NCBI GenBank assembly: GCA_023423285.1
Contig: JAFAFV010000171.1
Coordinates: forward strand, 1-15,935
DNA: 15,935 nucleotides
Source: Bacteroidota bacterium
Lineage (GTDB): Bacteria; Bacteroidota; Bacteroidia; Chitinophagales; Chitinophagaceae
Direction of reading: 5' to 3'
The notes below the pieces were generated by a model. That model was not told the origin of the DNA, made no database searches, and saw only the letters and a program-made list of their open reading frames with translations. Position numbers and translations under genes: made by a program. This document shows positions 13,246 to 15,935 of the stretch, piece by piece. Numbering within the stretch: position 1 is the stretch's first letter; each line of letters starts with the position of its first letter.

Positions 13246-15935
13246 ATGTGCTTCCAGCCAGTTCTCTCCTTCGCCGCATTCTGCTACAACAGGAACGCCA
13301 CAAGGCAGTATCATGGCTGTTTCCATGTTTTCAAGTATCAGTGGTTTTAATTCATGCACTTCTTCTTTTAACGCATCAAAAATCAGTTCATCATGCACCT
13401 GTAGTATCATTTTACTTTTCATGCCTTCTTTTTTCATGGCGGCATGCACTTTTTGCATAGCAAGTTTTATCATATCGGCCGCGGTGCCCTGTATGGGTGA
13501 ATTGATGGCATTGCGTTCAGCAAAACCGCGCACGGTAAAGTTGCTGCTGTTAATGTCTTTCAGCCAGCGCTTGCGGCCCATCAGCGTTTGCACATAACCA
13601 TGCTCGCGGGCAAAGTTGATCATTTCATCCATGTATTTTTGAATACCCGAAAATTCTTTTTTATAGCTGTCAATAATGCCGCGGGCTTCAGTTCTTGAAA
13701 TGCCCAGGTTATCTGCCAGGCCAAATGCGCCCTGCCCGTAAATGATGCCGAAGTTCACACTCTTGCTTTTATAGCGCATTTCTTTGGTTACATCGGCCAC
13801 ATCCACGGCAAATACTTTTGAAGCCGTGGCAGTATGAATATCGGCGCCTGATTTAAAAGCGTTGCACATGTTTTCATCGCCGCTGATGGCAGCTACAATG
13901 CGCAGTTCAATTTGTGAGTAATCTGCCGAAAGCAGCACGTGGCCTGCATCTCGCGGAATAAAAGCCTTCCTTATTTCCTTACCGCGCTCTGTGCGCACCG
14001 GTATGTTTTGCAGGTTAGGATTGTTGCTGGCCAGCCTTCCCGTTACAGCAACGGCCTGGCCATATGTGGTATGCACGCGCCCCGTTTTGGGGTTGATCAG
14101 TTGTGGCAAGGCATCCACATACGTATTTTTCAGTTTGGTTAATTCGCGAAAGCTGATGATCTCTTTTGCGATCTCGTGCCCCTGGGCTTCCAGTTTCAGC
14201 AGCACATCTTCGCCGGTTTTATATTGCCCTGTTTTTGTTTTTTTAGCTGATGGGTCTAATTTCAGTTTGTCAAAAAGTACTTCGCCTAATTGTTTGGGCG
14301 ATGCCAGGTTGAAGCGGACACCGGCAATATCAAACACGCGCTTTTCAGCTTCGGCGGCATCTTTTTCCAGTTCTTTTGAATAGCTCATTAAGAAGGCTTC
14401 ATCAATTTTCACGCCCTCAAATTCCATATCTGTCAATACCCTTACCAGCGGGTTCTCCACTTCGGTAAAAACTTTTACCACTTCTTTTTGTGGCAGCAGT
14501 GGCTCAAAAATATTTTTTAACTGTAGAGTTATATCCGCGTCTTCAGCTGCGTAGTCGGTTATTTTGTCCAGTTCCACATCGCGCATGGTGCCCTGGTTCT
14601 TTCCTTTTTTGCCAATCAGTTCATCAATGGGGATGGGTTCATAGCCTAAATATTTAGCGCTCAAATCGTCCATGCTTCTCTTACCCTCCGGATCAATAAC
14701 ATAATGTGCCAACATTGTGTCAAACAGTTTTCCCTTCAGTTCTATGCCATACCACTTCAGTACCAACAGGTCGTATTTCAAGTTTTGGCCAATCCATGTT
14801 TTGCTTTCGTCATTAAACAAGGGTTTAAAAAGCGCTAAAATGCTGTCAGTATCTGCGCGGTTAGTAGGGCAGGGCACATACCAGGCTTTGCCCGGGCTTA
14901 TGCAAAAACTCAATCCTACAAGTTCTGCAAGGTTGGCATCAATGCAGGTAGTTTCTGTGTCAAAACTAATTTGTTCAATGGGCGAAAGTTGCTGCAGCAG
15001 GCTGGCAATCGCTTCTTCTCCTACCACGGCGGTATAATCATGCGGCACATCGGCTATTTTTTTTAAAGTAGTAAAGGAAGGCTCAGTTGTTTCCACTTCT
15101 TCACTCGTGTCATCGCCGCCAATTACATTTCCAAAAAGATCTATCTGCACACCATTGCCAGCAGAAGATTTGTTGGGCTGATTGCTGTTAGTGCCCGTTG
15201 CAATAACTTCTCCCAGCAATCTTTTGCCAAGCGTTTTAAATTCCAGTTCAGCAAAAATTTCTTTCAGGGCTTCTTTATTCCATTCGCCCAGGCAAAATGA
15301 TTCTTCATGAAATTCAACAGGTGCATTAGTAATGATAGTGGCCAGCTTTTTAGAAAGAATGGCCAGTTCTTTTCCTTCCTGAACTTTTTTGCCCAAAGCG
15401 CCTTTTATATTTTCGGCATTTTCTACCACGTTTTCCAGCGTGCCGTATTCAGCCAAAAGTTTAGCAGCCGTTTTTTCTCCTACGCCGGCAATACCTGGTA
15501 TGTTATCAACTGCATCGCCCATCAGGCCCAGCACATCAATCACCTGGCTTACATCTTTAATGTTCCATTTGGCACACACCTCTTCGGGGCCTAGTATTTC
15601 CACGTCGCCGCCCTGGTAGCCGGGTTTATAAATTTTTATTTTATCGCTCACCAGTTGGCCGTAGTCTTTGTCTGATGTAACCATAAAAACCTCATATCCT
15701 TCGGCCTCTGCTTTTTTGCTCAGCGTTCCAATCACATCATCCGCTTCAAAGCCAGGCGCTTCTATTACAGGCACATTAAAGCCTGCTATAATACGTTTGA
15801 TATCGGGCACGGCCATTATAATATCTTCAGGGGTTTCCTGCCGGTTGGCTTTATAATCGGCATAGTCGGTATGGCGTTCGGTAGGGTCGTGCGTGTCAAA
15901 GCAAATAGCCATGTGTGTAGGCTTTTGTTTGGTGA
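13243..15935 (-). CDS. polA: DNA polymerase I (N-terminus outside window)
   Basis: PolA removes RNA primers and fills gaps in replication and repair. About 896 residues are visible; the frame stays open to the window edge ('TKQKPTH' before the internal Met at 15912), so the first ~40-50 residues of the 5'-nuclease domain are missing. Seen: 5'-nuclease motifs 'FDTHDPTERH', 'GFEADDVIGTL', 'VTSDKDYGQLV' and 'GIAGVGEKTAAKLL'. The 3'-5' exonuclease has the DxE pair in 'SFDTETT' (14953-14961), 'GQNLKYD' and 'YAAEDAD', so proofreading looks active, unlike Taq polymerase. Polymerase motif A is 'SADYSQIELR' (Asp at 13921-13923), motif B 'KSVNFGIIYG' and motif C 'VHDEL' (13384-13398). No lesion or frameshift is visible. 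Confidence 0.97.
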   Translation of the reverse strand, partial: TKQKPTHMAICFDTHDPTERHTDYADYKANRQETPEDIIMAVPDIKRIIAGFNVPVIEAPGFEADDVIGTLSKKAEAEGYEVFMVTSDKDYGQLVSDKIKIYKPGYQGGDVEILGPEEVCAKWNIKDVSQVIDVLGLMGDAVDNIPGIAGVGEKTAAKLLAEYGTLENVVENAENIKGALGKKVQEGKELAILSKKLATIITNAPVEFHEESFCLGEWNKEALKEIFAELEFKTLGKRLLGEVIATGTNSNQPNKSSAGNGVQIDLFGNVIGGDDTSEEVETTEPSFTTLKKIADVPHDYTAVVGEEAIASLLQQLSPIEQISFDTETTCIDANLAELVGLSFCISPGKAWYVPCPTNRADTDSILALFKPLFNDESKTWIGQNLKYDLLVLKWYGIELKGKLFDTMLAHYVIDPEGKRSMDDLSAKYLGYEPIPIDELIGKKGKNQGTMRDVELDKITDYAAEDADITLQLKNIFEPLLPQKEVVKVFTEVENPLVRVLTDMEFEGVKIDEAFLMSYSKELEKDAAEAEKRVFDIAGVRFNLASPKQLGEVLFDKLKLDPSAKKTKTGQYKTGEDVLLKLEAQGHEIAKEIISFRELTKLKNTYVDALPQLINPKTGRVHTTYGQAVAVTGRLASNNPNLQNIPVRTERGKEIRKAFIPRDAGHVLLSADYSQIELRIVAAISGDENMCNAFKSGADIHTATASKVFAVDVADVTKEMRYKSKSVNFGIIYGQGAFGLADNLGISRTEARGIIDSYKKEFSGIQKYMDEMINFAREHGYVQTLMGRKRWLKDINSSNFTVRGFAERNAINSPIQGTAADMIKLAMQKVHAAMKKEGMKSKMILQVHDELIFDALKEEVHELKPLILENMETAMILPCGVPVVAECGEGENWLEAH

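Noticed and set aside
13991..14383. 130-codon plus-strand frame inside polA
   Set aside because: It is antisense to the polymerase domain, and its Ser-rich product has no recognisable domain.

Overview
The window comes from a member of the Bacteroidota, most likely the Chitinophagales/Chitinophagaceae side of the phylum (the family-level guess is inference). The reasons are a SusC/SusD outer-membrane glycan-uptake pair, several short lipoproteins with a Cys at about residue 16-21, A-rich translation starts with no clear Shine-Dalgarno sequence, and promoter-like elements of the Bacteroidota form TTG-N(~20)-TAnnTTTG.

Layout. (1) 1-4838, plus strand: the 3' end of a Sus-like operon. It holds the C-terminal part of a SusC TonB-dependent transporter, a complete SusD lipoprotein, and two SusE/SusF-type surface glycan-binding lipoproteins. 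Spacers are 20-23 nt. A terminator-like hairpin follows at 4873-4904. No glycoside hydrolase or regulator lies inside the window. (2) 5005-7975, plus strand: the ribosomal operon rplM-rpsI-rpsB-tsf. A good promoter candidate and a structured leader precede it, and a strong intrinsic terminator ends it. Its three spacers (72, 84 and 75 nt) each contain a different short repeat or hairpin module. (3) 8203-10009, plus strand: a two-gene cassette. The first gene encodes four LGFP repeats fused to a matrixin-like zinc metalloprotease domain; the second, 22 nt downstream, encodes a small HEAT-repeat protein. It ends in a terminator almost identical in sequence to the one after tsf, so the cassette sits between two matching terminators. 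(4) 10108-12216, plus strand: ligA, NAD+-dependent DNA ligase. (5) 12233-15935, minus strand: two small unrelated lipoproteins of unknown function and polA (DNA polymerase I, 5' end cut by the window edge), convergent with ligA with only 16 bp between the stop codons.

How the genes work together. The Sus block imports an oligosaccharide, plausibly a starch-type glucan, across the outer membrane. The ribosomal block supplies L13, S9, S2 and EF-Ts as one regulated unit. LigA and PolA act together in Okazaki-fragment maturation and excision repair, although here they are in separate convergent transcripts. The least explained part is the LGFP-protease/HEAT pair: the protease has a complete zinc site but no recognisable signal peptide, and the HEAT protein is a candidate partner or inhibitor. 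That pair, and the leader RNA and repeat-filled spacers of the ribosomal operon, are the places where something undescribed could be found.
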